Shown here in pieces: positions 1 to 7,126 of a DNA stretch of 64,000 nucleotides. Location of the stretch: contig NZ_JAICDG010000007.1 of NCBI RefSeq assembly GCF_022751215.1, positions 1-64,000 on the forward strand, read 5' to 3'. Both the position numbers and the translations under genes were made by a program. Within the stretch, counting starts at the first letter, position 1; each line of letters starts with the position of its first letter. The DNA comes from Actinomadura terrae (GTDB lineage: Bacteria; Actinomycetota; Actinomycetes; Streptosporangiales; Streptosporangiaceae). The notes under the pieces were generated by a model. It was given only the letters and a program-made list of their open reading frames with translations, ran no database searches and was not told the origin of the DNA.

Positions 1-146
1 TTCAAGTCACTCGCCGCGCGGATACAGCACTGCGGGGGTCGGGGGCTCGCGCTGCCGCCCCTGCTTCCGTTCCTCAGGCCGTGAACGGCCTTGCGGTACG
101 GGTCAGGGTTGCCCTCGAACATCCCTGCCGACCAGACAGCACAAGA

Positions 147-174
147 CCCCGACCACACACGTTCGTGATCGGGG
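147..174 (-). terminator. Hairpin downstream of the DUF397 gene
   Basis: CCCCGA at 147-152 pairs with TCGGGG at 169-174, and an inner CAC/GTG pairing extends the stem past one mismatch. It lies just beyond the stop codon of the minus-strand DUF397 gene, so it probably ends the regulator operon. I recognise nothing in bases 1-146. Confidence 0.5.
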
Positions 175-187
175 CCGTTGTCCGCAG

Positions 188-379
188 CTAGGGCATGTCG
201 TGGTCGCCGCGCTTGATCTCGGCCACCAGGTCGCGGAAGCTCGCGGGGTGAAGCGTGACCCTGAGGCCGCCCGGGTCCTTGCTGTCACGCACTCCGATGT
301 CTCCCGAGAGTTGCGCAACCTCCACACAGTCGGACTGCCCGGTGGAACCGCTGTACGACGACTTGCGCCATTGGGTCAT
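188..379 (-). CDS. DUF397 domain protein
   Basis: This 63-residue protein has the DUF397 signature: W-R-K-S-S-Y-S near the N-terminus, a central C-V-E-V-A, then V-R-D-S-K-D-P. In actinomycetes DUF397 proteins are encoded next to XRE/DUF5753 regulators and are thought to act as their small partner, as in the WhiJ-type and BldB-like pairs. The ATG overlaps the stop codon of the upstream XRE gene by four bases (ATGA), so the two are translationally coupled. The family assignment is firm; the biological target is unknown. Confidence 0.88.
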   Translation of the reverse strand: MTQWRKSSYSGSTGQSDCVEVAQLSGDIGVRDSKDPGGLRVTLHPASFRDLVAEIKRGDHDMP

Positions 380-1182
380 GAGTAGGTCTCCATGCTGGCC
401 TGGATGATGTTTCGCGATGTGCCGACGGGTGCCGCGATGTCGCTTAGTCGGTCGTAGCGTACTTCGTACTTCATCACGTCCGTGGGGGTCGTCACGAGTC
501 GTCCCCGTTCCGGAGCATCCGTGAAAGCTATGTCCTTGTCTCCCACGGTCAGCAGCCGGAACGCCCCGTCGAGACCGTTGTGGGCTCCGCTGGACACCTC
601 CAGGACCCGGACGGAGACATGGGGAGCTTCCGCGAGTTCCAACAGGTGCGCCAACTGTGCGCGCATCACGTCCCGCCCGCCCACGGGTTGCGCCAGAACG
701 GCCCAGTTGAGAATCACGCTCACGAGGGCCGGTTCCCGACGTTCCCAGACGGCCGCCTGCCTAGCCAGTCGCTTCTCTAGCCACTCATCGACCCCCGACA
801 CCATGCCGGTGGACAGCATCGCCCGCGCGTAGTCCGGCGTCTGGAACAGTCCCGGTACGAGCAGCGCGGCCCACATGCGGTGACGGACTGCCTGTGCTTC
901 GAGTTCCGTAAGCCCCGTGAACCAGTCGCCATCGTCGCTCGCCTCCGCCAGACGGACGAGTCTTGCGAACGATGTTCCCCAGAGTTCGTCGAGCTGCTGG
1001 GCATATTGGGGCGAAAGGCGCAGCCTTCCGTTCTCAATCCGGGAAACGTACGAACGATCGCACCCCATTTCGATCGCGAGCCGGTTGCCGGACAGGCCGC
1101 GAGCTTCCCTCAGTCTGCGCACCTCTACGGCGATGTAGTCCCACAATGACCGGTCTGGGTCCAGGTGATCGACCTCTCCCAC
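376..1182 (-). CDS. XRE-family regulator with DUF5753 domain
   Basis: The N-terminal 70 residues form a Cro/C1-type helix-turn-helix containing L-R-E-A-R-G-L-S and C-D-R-S-Y-V-S-R-I-E-N-G. The remaining ~190 residues match the DUF5753 putative ligand-binding domain, including R-M-W-A-A-L-L-V-P-G-L-F-Q-T-P-D-Y-A-R and a late A-F-T-D-A region. Proteins of this type pair with DUF397 partners and tune development or antibiotic production; dozens of paralogues per genome are usual. I chose GTG at 1182 because a GGAGG lies 5 nt upstream; an in-frame ATG at 1245 would add 21 residues. The gene is coupled to the DUF397 gene downstream. Confidence 0.88.
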   Translation of the reverse strand: MGEVDHLDPDRSLWDYIAVEVRRLREARGLSGNRLAIEMGCDRSYVSRIENGRLRLSPQYAQQLDELWGTSFARLVRLAEASDDGDWFTGLTELEAQAVRHRMWAALLVPGLFQTPDYARAMLSTGMVSGVDEWLEKRLARQAAVWERREPALVSVILNWAVLAQPVGGRDVMRAQLAHLLELAEAPHVSVRVLEVSSGAHNGLDGAFRLLTVGDKDIAFTDAPERGRLVTTPTDVMKYEVRYDRLSDIAAPVGTSRNIIQASMETYS

Positions 1183-1293
1183 CTGCGCCTCCGTAACGTT
1201 TCCGGTGTTCCGCGAACCTAGCGAAGGTATCGCGGGACGACGCATCCTTGTAGCCAGTCACACGGAAACCTGCCCCGCGAGGTGAGGTGGAGG

Positions 1294-1743
1294 ATGCGCG
1301 CACAACCCAGGCACGCCCAACCGAGACACGTAGTGCATTCCACGCCCGTACCCCGGCGCCACTCGACTCCTGCGCCTGCCTTAGCTGCTGAGGTGGGCCC
1401 CGGTGCGGGTTCGTCGGTGTCCGGCTTGCTGGCCGTCCTCTCGCCGTTGCATGCGGACCGTTTGGGGGCTCTCGGGCACGTCCGCGAGTACGTTTCGGAT
1501 CTGCCGGACATGGGGTGCGCGCTCGTCGAGCGGGACGGGTTTCCGGCTTTGGCGGTGTTCCGCGTGGACGGTGTCCCCGGGAGGATCACGCTGGGGTGCG
1601 CCTATCGGCAGGACCCGCCGCCAAATGATTGGTGGTTCTGGGCACCCCATGCTGACGGCGGAATGGCGTGGCTCGCCCCCCTTGGGCAGCCCTGGCGGAC
1701 GACTTGCCTCGTGGTTGACGAGCTCCGGCGGAGGACGCCATGA
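1294..1743 (+). CDS. Hypothetical protein, first gene of a coupled trio
   Basis: I do not recognise this ~149-residue protein. It has a basic, His/Pro-rich start (three copies of a P-R-H-like motif), then an apparently folded region with a Trp-rich stretch (D-W-W-F-W-A-P-H) near residue 115 and an R-R-R-T-P tail. ATG 1294 is chosen because GGTGGAGG precedes it; an ATG at 1282 is also possible. Its stop overlaps the start of the next small gene (ATGA), and a third gene follows by 2 nt, so the three probably form one transcript. Location beside an XRE/DUF397 pair and a BldC-like gene suggests accessory regulatory DNA. Confidence 0.6.
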   Translation: MRAQPRHAQPRHVVHSTPVPRRHSTPAPALAAEVGPGAGSSVSGLLAVLSPLHADRLGALGHVREYVSDLPDMGCALVERDGFPALAVFRVDGVPGRITLGCAYRQDPPPNDWWFWAPHADGGMAWLAPLGQPWRTTCLVVDELRRRTP

Positions 1744-1874
1744 CCGCGATCGTTCACGCCTTCTCGGGGGCCGTCCCCCCGGGTGAGCTCGCGCGGATGT
1801 CTGCGGTGATGCTGGTCTACGGCACGGTGTGCGGGGCCGCCGGTTGGATGCTGCGCATCGCTTGGAAGGGCTGA
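1740..1874 (+). CDS. 44-residue putative membrane peptide
   Basis: This short gene begins at an ATG that overlaps the stop of the preceding gene by four bases (ATGA) and ends two bases before the next ATG. The predicted peptide has one hydrophobic segment of about 20 residues (from M-S-A-V-M-L-V-Y-G to G-A-A-G-W-M) and a short basic tail R-I-A-W-K-G, as expected for a single-pass membrane peptide. No family is recognised. Tight coupling on both sides is the main reason to believe it is translated. Confidence 0.5.
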   Translation: MTAIVHAFSGAVPPGELARMSAVMLVYGTVCGAAGWMLRIAWKG

Positions 1875-1876
1875 CC

Positions 1877-2242
1877 ATGGAACCCCGGATGCGTCCCGCG
1901 CATTTGGCGCAGACAGCCGCCGCCGCGTACGAGGAGGTCATGGCGGACCAGAAGCGGCCCAGAGCGCTGATTCAACTCGTCGCCGATACCTCCCGCTCGC
2001 GGGCGGCGGAAGCGCTCGCGGAGGTGAAGGAGCTTCCGGCATCGGACGCCTTTCCCATGGCGTTTGACGAGGTCTCCAAGCACGTGCGGACCCTCCTGGA
2101 GGAAGCCGGACAACTCCCTGGAGCGGTAACCACGATCCGGGACGCGGCCCACAAGCTCGCCTACCAGGTGCACGGGAGCGGCGACGCGGGCGGTTCCAAG
2201 TTCGTCGTGTTGGCTCGGAAACTCGTCCGGCCGGACGGGTGA
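1877..2242 (+). CDS. Hypothetical helical protein, third gene of the trio
   Basis: The 121-residue product is rich in Ala, Glu and Lys and looks almost wholly alpha-helical. It has no membrane segment and no motif I recognise. ATG 1877 has GGAAGGG about 6 nt upstream, inside the end of the membrane-peptide gene; an ATG at 1829 would add 16 residues but lies inside that gene. Position and spacing put it in the same transcript as the two genes before it. The function is unknown. Confidence 0.6.
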   Translation: MEPRMRPAHLAQTAAAAYEEVMADQKRPRALIQLVADTSRSRAAEALAEVKELPASDAFPMAFDEVSKHVRTLLEEAGQLPGAVTTIRDAAHKLAYQVHGSGDAGGSKFVVLARKLVRPDG

Positions 2243-2325
2243 CCCCTAGTTGTCCGCGTGGATTGGCCATTCGGCACCACGCGGACCGTGAGCCCCGGGG
2301 CGTTTCCCTGGGGCTCCCCTAGAAA

Positions 2326-2367
2326 GGGCCCGCGTGTGGGTGCACACACACGTGGGCATGCGGGCCC
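2326..2367 (+). terminator. Strong GC hairpin after the small-gene trio
   Basis: GGGCCCGC at 2326-2333 pairs perfectly with GCGGGCCC at 2360-2367. The loop holds an alternating GTGTG/CACAC segment that can form a second stem. It sits 84 bp past the stop of the trio and upstream of the BldC-like gene, in a 280-bp non-coding stretch with further GC-rich inverted repeats around 2404-2482. It could be a terminator or a structured leader. Confidence 0.5.
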
Positions 2368-2522
2368 CGGTGGCGGCTGGGTGCTTTCGCCGGGGCCCGC
2401 GACCTCACGCGTCCGAGGTTCCCCGTACCTCGCGTGTGAGTGGCGGGCCCGGGGGCGGTTCGTTGGTCGCCTGCCGCCCGGGGCCCGTGTCCAGGCGGAC
2501 GCGCAGACAGGAGGACCCCCGC

Positions 2523-2717
2523 ATGGCAGAGACACCAGAGCATGACCACCTTCTAACGCCCGGGGAGGTGGCGGAGATGTTCCGCGTGGACCCCAGGACC
2601 GTCACGAAGTGGGCGAAGCAAGGAAAGATCCCCTTCATCTGGACCCCGGGAGGGACTCGCCGGTACTCCGAAGTGGTGGTGCGGGATCTTCTGGGCTTGC
2701 AGACGAGCCAGAGTTAG
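2523..2717 (+). CDS. BldC-like MerR-type DNA-binding protein
   Basis: The 64-residue protein is a single winged-helix domain: L-T-P-G-E-V-A-E-M-F-R-V-D-P-R-T-V-T-K-W-A-K-Q-G-type helix-turn-helix followed by T-P-G-G-T-R-R-Y. This is the signature of the BldC/excisionase group of MerR-like proteins. True BldC is about 68 residues and controls development; phage and integrative-element excisionases share the fold. AGGAGG lies 6-10 nt before the ATG. The gene stands alone after a hairpin-rich leader. Accessory surroundings leave open an Xis-like role, although no integrase is visible in the window. Confidence 0.85.
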   Translation: MAETPEHDHLLTPGEVAEMFRVDPRTVTKWAKQGKIPFIWTPGGTRRYSEVVVRDLLGLQTSQS

Positions 2718-2763
2718 ACGACTCACGTGAGCGCGGTTTCATCGTCCCGCGTGAACGCGAGTG

Positions 2764-2806
2764 GGGCCCCGGGCGGCGGTAGTAGGCCCCTCCGCACCCG
2801 GGGCCC
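2764..2806 (+). terminator. Terminator after the BldC-like gene
   Basis: GGGCCCCGGG at 2764-2773 pairs perfectly with CCCGGGGCCC at 2797-2806 around a 23-nt loop, 47 bp past the stop codon. There is no U-tract, as is common in high-GC actinomycetes. Confidence 0.6.
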
Positions 2807-2893
2807 GTCCAGTTGCTCACACGGCCGATTTCCCAGGCGCCCGGCTACGAGGTACAGGAGGAGGGGAGACAGCGTTGGGGCCCAGGCGTAGCA

Positions 2894-3175
2894 CTAGCCG
2901 TAGAAGTACCCTGGGTGTATCTTCTGGTGCCAGAAGAACACCAGCGCGGACGCGATGAGCGGCACCAGCACGTACCCGAGGCTGGTGAACGCGGCGGGCG
3001 GCGACGCACCGATCAGCAGGTCCCGCAGGATGCCGCCGCCGAGCGCGGTGATCTCCGCGAGCACCACCATCCCGACGACGTCCAGCCGCTGCCGCACCGC
3101 CGCGAGGCCCCCGGACACGGCGAACACGAAGATCCCCGCCAGGTCCAGGACCTCCGGTACCCCCGGACCCGCCAT
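2894..3175 (-). pseudogene. Truncated TRIC/UPF0126 membrane channel
   Basis: The 93 residues match the first repeat of the TRIC/UPF0126 (YadS-like) membrane family: L-D-L-A-G-I-F-V-F-A-V-S-G-G-L-A-A-V, then I-T-A-L-G-G-G-I-L-R-D-L-L-I-G. Full proteins are ~200 residues with two such repeats, together forming a seven-helix channel. Here the frame stops after three helices (...H-P-G-Y-F-Y-G), so the whole second repeat is missing. The lost half should lie toward lower coordinates, where accessory genes begin, so a deletion or insertion junction near 2,890 probably removed it. A functional half-channel is unlikely. Confidence 0.7.
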
Positions 3176-3247
3176 CAGGCCCCTCTCCCCGCCGTGCCGA
3201 TGCTGCGTGCGTGCCGCCGCCCTGCCGGTCCCGCCTCGTCCCCCGGC

Positions 3248-3439
3248 TCAGTCCCGCCGGTCGGTGCGGTCGATGTTCCAGTTGGCCACCACCGCCGCGA
3301 ACGGCGGGATCACCATCGCGACGACCGACATCGCGACCGCCGCCGCGGGCGAGAACCGCCGGACGACCGCCCAGGCGAGGACGAACAGCGTGAGGCACAC
3401 CGCCATCATGATCCCGTAGGCGATCCTGCGCCGTCTCAT
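3248..3439 (-). CDS. DUF3099-like small membrane protein
   Basis: A 63-residue protein with two predicted membrane helices (about residues 8-26 and 32-52) after a basic M-R-R-R-R-I start, ending in N-I-D-R-T-D-R-R-D. The pattern matches small actinobacterial DUF3099-type proteins; a longer relative with a similar two-helix core lies at 28256-28609. The function is unknown. It lies between the truncated channel gene and the tRNA-Sec gene, all on the minus strand. Confidence 0.7.
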   Translation of the reverse strand: MRRRRIAYGIMMAVCLTLFVLAWAVVRRFSPAAAVAMSVVAMVIPPFAAVVANWNIDRTDRRD

Positions 3440-3491
3440 CCCCTCACGCTACGCCCGCGCGATGATCACCGCGTATGATGATCCCGGCTGG

Positions 3492-3587
3492 TGGCGGAGG
3501 CGTACGGGAATCGAACCCGCCGTCCCGGGGTCCCCGGGACCATCGATTTTGAAGATCGTGAAGGCCACCAGGCGCTCTCCCGCCTCC
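3492..3587 (-). tRNA. selC: tRNA-Sec (UCA anticodon), weakened helices
   Basis: The 96-nt gene has a seven-pair acceptor stem (GGAGGCG with CGCCTCC), a G discriminator and an encoded CCA. The D arm is extended with a 4-nt loop, the anticodon loop is CTTCAAA with TCA at 3550-3552 (complement), and the variable arm has a perfect 8-bp stem. These are tRNA-Sec hallmarks. Several pairs are broken: the eighth acceptor pair is G-A, one D-stem pair is C-C, and the outer anticodon-stem pair is A-A. The tRNA would carry Ser/Sec to UGA codons with SelB. A TAGGAT hexamer at 3600-3595 on the minus strand is a plausible -10 box. Confidence 0.9.
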
Positions 3588-3650
3588 GCGGGTGATCCTA
3601 GTGGTCAGCGGGACCGGTCCCGAGGTGACGGTGCACGCACCGTCCGTTTC

Positions 3651-3681
3651 TTGATCATTTGAGATGATTGTGCGTTAAATT
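3651..3681 (+). promoter_or_regulatory. Promoter of the selD-like gene, near-leaderless
   Basis: In an unusually AT-rich patch, TTGATC (3651-3656) and TTAAAT (3675-3680) are 18 bp apart and the GTG start lies 6 nt beyond. This fits a housekeeping-sigma promoter giving a leaderless mRNA. The divergent tRNA-Sec promoter shares the same intergenic region. Confidence 0.5.
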
Positions 3682-3686
3682 TCCGG

Positions 3687-4691
3687 GTGACCCGCATCGT
3701 CCCACCCGCCCGCCTCACCCAGTACGCCCACGGCGGCGGTGGCGCCAGCACCATCCCCCCGGGCGAGCTGGAGCGCCTGGTGGCCGGACTCACCGCCGGG
3801 CCCGCCGACGGCCTCGCGGGTGACGCGCTGGCCGGCACCGGCGCCGACGACGCGGCCGTGCTCCCCACCGGCGGCGGCCGCGCGCTCGTGTCGTCCGCCT
3901 GCTTCTTCCCGCCCGTGCTCGACGACGCCTACGACTGGGGACGGGTCGCCGCCGCCAGCGCGCTCTCGGGCGTCTACGCGGTCGGCGGCGTCCCGCTGAT
4001 GGCGCTGAACCTGCTCTGCTGGCCGCGTGACGCGCTGCCGATGGAGCTGGCCCGCGAGGCCGTGCGCGGCGGCCGCGACGTCGCGGAGCTCGCGGGCTGC
4101 CCGGTCGCGCCCGGGCACGGCATCGACGACCCCGAGCCGAAGTACGGCCTGGCCGTGACCGGCTCCGCCGACCCGGACCGGGCGCTGCGGCTCGACGCGG
4201 GCCGTCCCGGGGTACCGCTGTCGCTCACCAAGCCGCTCGGGCTCGGCGTCCTCAACGCCCGGCACAAGGCGACCGGCGAGGCGTTCCCGCACGCGGTCGA
4301 GACGATGACGAGGCTGAACGCGGACGCGGCGCGTGCGGCGCTGGAGCGCGGCGTCCGCTGCGCCACCGGCGTCGCGGGGCACGGGCTGCTCGGCCACCTG
4401 TACAAGCTCGCGCGGGCCGCCGGCGTCACCGCGGTCGTCGACGCGAAGGCGGTGGAGTACCTGGACGGGGCGCGCGCCGCCGTCCGGGACGGGTTCGTAC
4501 CCGGCGGCACCCGCCGCAACCTGGCGTGGGTGACGCCGCACACCGACTTCGGCCGGATCGCCGAGGAGGAGCGGCTGCTGCTCGCCGACGCGCAGACCTC
4601 CGGCGGGCTGCTGGTCGCGGGCGAGGTGCCCGGGGCGCCGGTGATCGGGGAGCTGGTCGCGCAGGGCCGCCGCGCGCTCCGCGTCCGCTGA
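3687..4691 (+). CDS. selD: SelD (selenophosphate synthetase) homologue lacking catalytic residues
   Basis: The 334 residues align end to end with selenide, water dikinase, which makes selenophosphate from ATP and selenide. Preserved motifs include L-T-Q-Y-A-H-G-G-G at 10-18, D-D-A-A-V at 54-58, G-H-G-I-D-D-P-E-P-K-Y-G at 143-154, P-G-G-T at 272-275 and Q-T-S-G-G-L-L at 303-309. Catalytic positions are replaced (E. coli numbering): Cys17 is Gly19, Cys19 is Ser21, Lys20 is Thr22, Asp68 is Cys72, Asp91 is Gly95 and Asp227 is Gly228. Only the Asp51 equivalent remains. The frame is intact and GTG 3687 is the first usable start, just after a promoter. Catalysis is very unlikely, so this is a pseudoenzyme or an early pseudogene. 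Confidence 0.85.
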   Translation: MTRIVPPARLTQYAHGGGGASTIPPGELERLVAGLTAGPADGLAGDALAGTGADDAAVLPTGGGRALVSSACFFPPVLDDAYDWGRVAAASALSGVYAVGGVPLMALNLLCWPRDALPMELAREAVRGGRDVAELAGCPVAPGHGIDDPEPKYGLAVTGSADPDRALRLDAGRPGVPLSLTKPLGLGVLNARHKATGEAFPHAVETMTRLNADAARAALERGVRCATGVAGHGLLGHLYKLARAAGVTAVVDAKAVEYLDGARAAVRDGFVPGGTRRNLAWVTPHTDFGRIAEEERLLLADAQTSGGLLVAGEVPGAPVIGELVAQGRRALRVR

Positions 4692-4794
4692 CCCGCGTGC
4701 GCTAGCCCGCGTCCGCTGACCAGGGCAGACCCGCCGCGCGGGTCGTGTCGGTGATCGCGGAGCGGGTAGGGCCCGGACGGGGGAAGGAGCGGAC

Positions 4795-5064
4795 ATGACC
4801 ATTGGGGGGAGTCTCGCCGCCGTCGTCCTGGGCGCCGCCGTGGGCGTGCTCGGCCGGCTGATCGCGCCGGGGCGGCCGACGATGCCGCTCTGGCTCATGA
4901 TCGCGGTCGGGATCGTCGCGGCGTTCGCGGGGACGGGCCTGTCCCACCTGGTCGGGCTGGAGAACGGCGGCTGGGACTACTGGGAGACGCTCTTCCAGAT
5001 CGCGCTCGCGGCGGCGGGCGTGTACCTGGTCGCGATGGTCTGGCCGAGGTCCGGTGCTCGCTGA
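4795..5064 (+). CDS. GlsB/YeaQ/YmgE-type stress membrane protein
   Basis: The 89-residue protein has three predicted membrane helices and the Gly-rich G-A-A-V-G-V-L-G-R-L-I-A-P-G-R pattern of the transglycosylase-associated (GlsB/YeaQ) family. Family members are small envelope-stress proteins of unclear mechanism. A GGGGAAGGAG stretch precedes the ATG. It follows the selD-like gene by 103 bp on the same strand but shows no functional link to it. Confidence 0.75.
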   Translation: MTIGGSLAAVVLGAAVGVLGRLIAPGRPTMPLWLMIAVGIVAAFAGTGLSHLVGLENGGWDYWETLFQIALAAAGVYLVAMVWPRSGAR

Positions 5065-5092
5065 AGGTGCCGCTGAAGGCGCCCGCTGAGCC

Positions 5093-6985
5093 TCAGCCCC
5101 GGGCGTCGGAGGGGCGCAGGACGGCGCGCAGCCCGTCCAGCACGGCGGGGTCCTCGATCGTGGAAGGGACGCTCACCTCCCGCCCGTCGGCGAGCCCGCG
5201 CATCACGCCGCGCAGGATCTTGCCCGACCGCGTCTTCGGCAGCGCGGGCACGACCGCGACCTCCCGGAGCGAGGCGACCGGCCCGACCTGCTCGCGCACC
5301 ATCCGCACCAGCTCGGCCGACAGCTCCCCGGGCTCGGCGAGCACGCCGCTCTTCAGCACGACCAGGCCGCGCGGCACCTGCCCCTTCAGCGCGTCCTGGA
5401 CGCCGATCACCGCGCACTCGGCGACCGCCGGGTGCGCCGCGATGACCTCCTCCATCGTCCCGGTCGACAGCCGGTGCCCGGCCACGTTGATCACGTCGTC
5501 GGTGCGGCCCATGACCCAGACGTAGCCGTCCTCGTCCACGTGGCCGCCGTCCCCGGTCAGGTAGTGGCCGGGATGCCGGGTGAGGTAGGACTCGACGAAC
5601 CGCTCGTCGTCCTGCCACAGCGTCGGCAGCGTGCCGGGCGGCAGCGGCAGCCGCAGGGCGATGTCGCCGTCGACGCCGGTCGGGACGGGAGCGCCGTCCG
5701 GGCCGAGGACGCGCACGTCGTAGCCGGGGACGGGCAGCGAGGGCGACCCCGCCTTGATCGGCATCGGCTCCAGCCCGCGCGGGTTCGCCACGATCGGCCA
5801 GCCGGTCTCGGTCTGCCACCAGTGGTCGACGACGGGCCGGTCCAGCACGCGCGACGCCCACCGGTAGGTGTCGGGGTCGAGGCGCTCCCCGGCGAGGAAC
5901 AGCGTCTCCAGGGCGGACAGGTCGTGCCCGGCGAGCAGGGCGCCCTCCGGGTCCTCCTTCTTGATCGCGCGGATGGCGGTCGGCGCCGCGAACAGCGCCT
6001 TGACCCGGTGCTGGGCCGCGACGCGCCAGAACGCGCCCGCGTCGGGCGTGCCCACCGGCTTGCCCTCGTACAGGACGGTCGTGCAGCCCGTCAGCAGCGG
6101 CCCGTACACGATGTAGGAGTGGCCGACGACCCAGCCGACGTCGGACGCGGCCCAGAACACGTCGCCGGGCCCCATGCCGTAGATGTTCTCCATGGACCAG
6201 CGCAGCGCCACCGCGTGCCCGCCGTTGTCGCGGACCACGCCCTTGGGCCGCCCGGTCGTCCCGGAGGTGTAGAGGATGTAGAGCGGGTCGGTCGCGGCGA
6301 CCGGGACGCACTCGGCGGGCTCGGCCTCGGCGACCGCCTCGTCCCACTCGACGTCGCGCGGCCGGACGAGGTCGGCGTGCAGCTGCTCGCGCTGCCGGAT
6401 CACGCACCGTTCCACCTTGTGCTTGGCCAGCTCCAGCGCCTGGTCGAGCAGCGGCTTGTAGGCCACGACCCGGTCGCCCTCGATGCCGCAGGAGGCCGAC
6501 ACGACCGCCTTCGGCCGGGCGTCGTCGATCCGGGCGGCCAGCTCGCGCGCCGCGAACCCGCCGAACACCACCGAGTGGACGGCGCCGAGCCGTGCGCAGG
6601 CCAGCATCGCCACCACCGCCTCGGGCACCATCGGCAGGTAGATGACCACGCGGTCGCCCCGGTCGACGCCCTGCCGGCGCAGCGCCCCGGCGAACCGGGC
6701 GACCAGGCCGGTCAGCTCCCGGAAGGTGTAGGTGCGGACCGTCCCGGTGACGGGGCTGTCGTAGACGAGGGCGGGCCGGTCGCCGCGGCCCTCCTCGACA
6801 TGACGGTCGAGGGCGTTGTCGCAGGTGTTCAGCTCGCCGCCGGTGAACCAGCGGTAGAACGGCGGCGCGCCGTCGTCCAGCACGCGGTCGGGCGGGACGA
6901 GCCAGCGGATGTCCCGCGCGGCCAGCCCCCAGAAACGGGTCGGATCGGCGATGCTGCGTTCGTACGCGGCCGCGTAGGCGCCCAT
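5093..6985 (-). CDS. prpE: Propionyl-CoA synthetase
   Basis: This 630-residue AMP-forming acyl-CoA synthetase should activate propionate, or another short acid, to its CoA ester through an acyl-adenylate. Visible motifs are the P-loop Y-T-S-G-T-T-G-R-P-K-G, the W-W-Q-T-E-T-G-W-P motif, and a C-terminal T-R-S-G-K-I-L-R with the catalytic, acetylation-prone lysine. The N-terminal F-W-G-L-A-A-R-D-I-R-W and the length fit PrpE better than acetyl-CoA synthetase. ATG 6985 has GGGAGGACG upstream. The gene faces away from the MarR/MFS pair, and I see no methylcitrate genes nearby. Confidence 0.88.
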   Translation of the reverse strand: MGAYAAAYERSIADPTRFWGLAARDIRWLVPPDRVLDDGAPPFYRWFTGGELNTCDNALDRHVEEGRGDRPALVYDSPVTGTVRTYTFRELTGLVARFAGALRRQGVDRGDRVVIYLPMVPEAVVAMLACARLGAVHSVVFGGFAARELAARIDDARPKAVVSASCGIEGDRVVAYKPLLDQALELAKHKVERCVIRQREQLHADLVRPRDVEWDEAVAEAEPAECVPVAATDPLYILYTSGTTGRPKGVVRDNGGHAVALRWSMENIYGMGPGDVFWAASDVGWVVGHSYIVYGPLLTGCTTVLYEGKPVGTPDAGAFWRVAAQHRVKALFAAPTAIRAIKKEDPEGALLAGHDLSALETLFLAGERLDPDTYRWASRVLDRPVVDHWWQTETGWPIVANPRGLEPMPIKAGSPSLPVPGYDVRVLGPDGAPVPTGVDGDIALRLPLPPGTLPTLWQDDERFVESYLTRHPGHYLTGDGGHVDEDGYVWVMGRTDDVINVAGHRLSTGTMEEVIAAHPAVAECAVIGVQDALKGQVPRGLVVLKSGVLAEPGELSAELVRMVREQVGPVASLREVAVVPALPKTRSGKILRGVMRGLADGREVSVPSTIEDPAVLDGLRAVLRPSDARG

Positions 6986-7126
6986 TTCGTCCTCCCGGTG
7001 CGGTCCCCTGGCCCCAATCCGCGTTTCGGGGCGCACCCCTATAGGGCATGGCGCGGGCGCCGTTCGTCAAGGCCCCGCGCCGCCACGATCCGTCGCGGCC
7101 CGGCCCTGCCCCACCGCCGGCCGGGG

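Noticed and set aside
2523-2717. Integrative element with integrase/att site at tRNA-Sec
   Set aside because: The BldC-like protein resembles an excisionase, but no integrase, replication or transfer gene is visible, and I found no direct repeat of the tRNA 3' end in 1-3,490.
3735-3760. Sequencing error as the cause of the missing SelD Cys and Lys
   Set aside because: Three separate codons in this stretch would have to be wrong without a frameshift, and further catalytic Asp positions hundreds of bases away are also changed.
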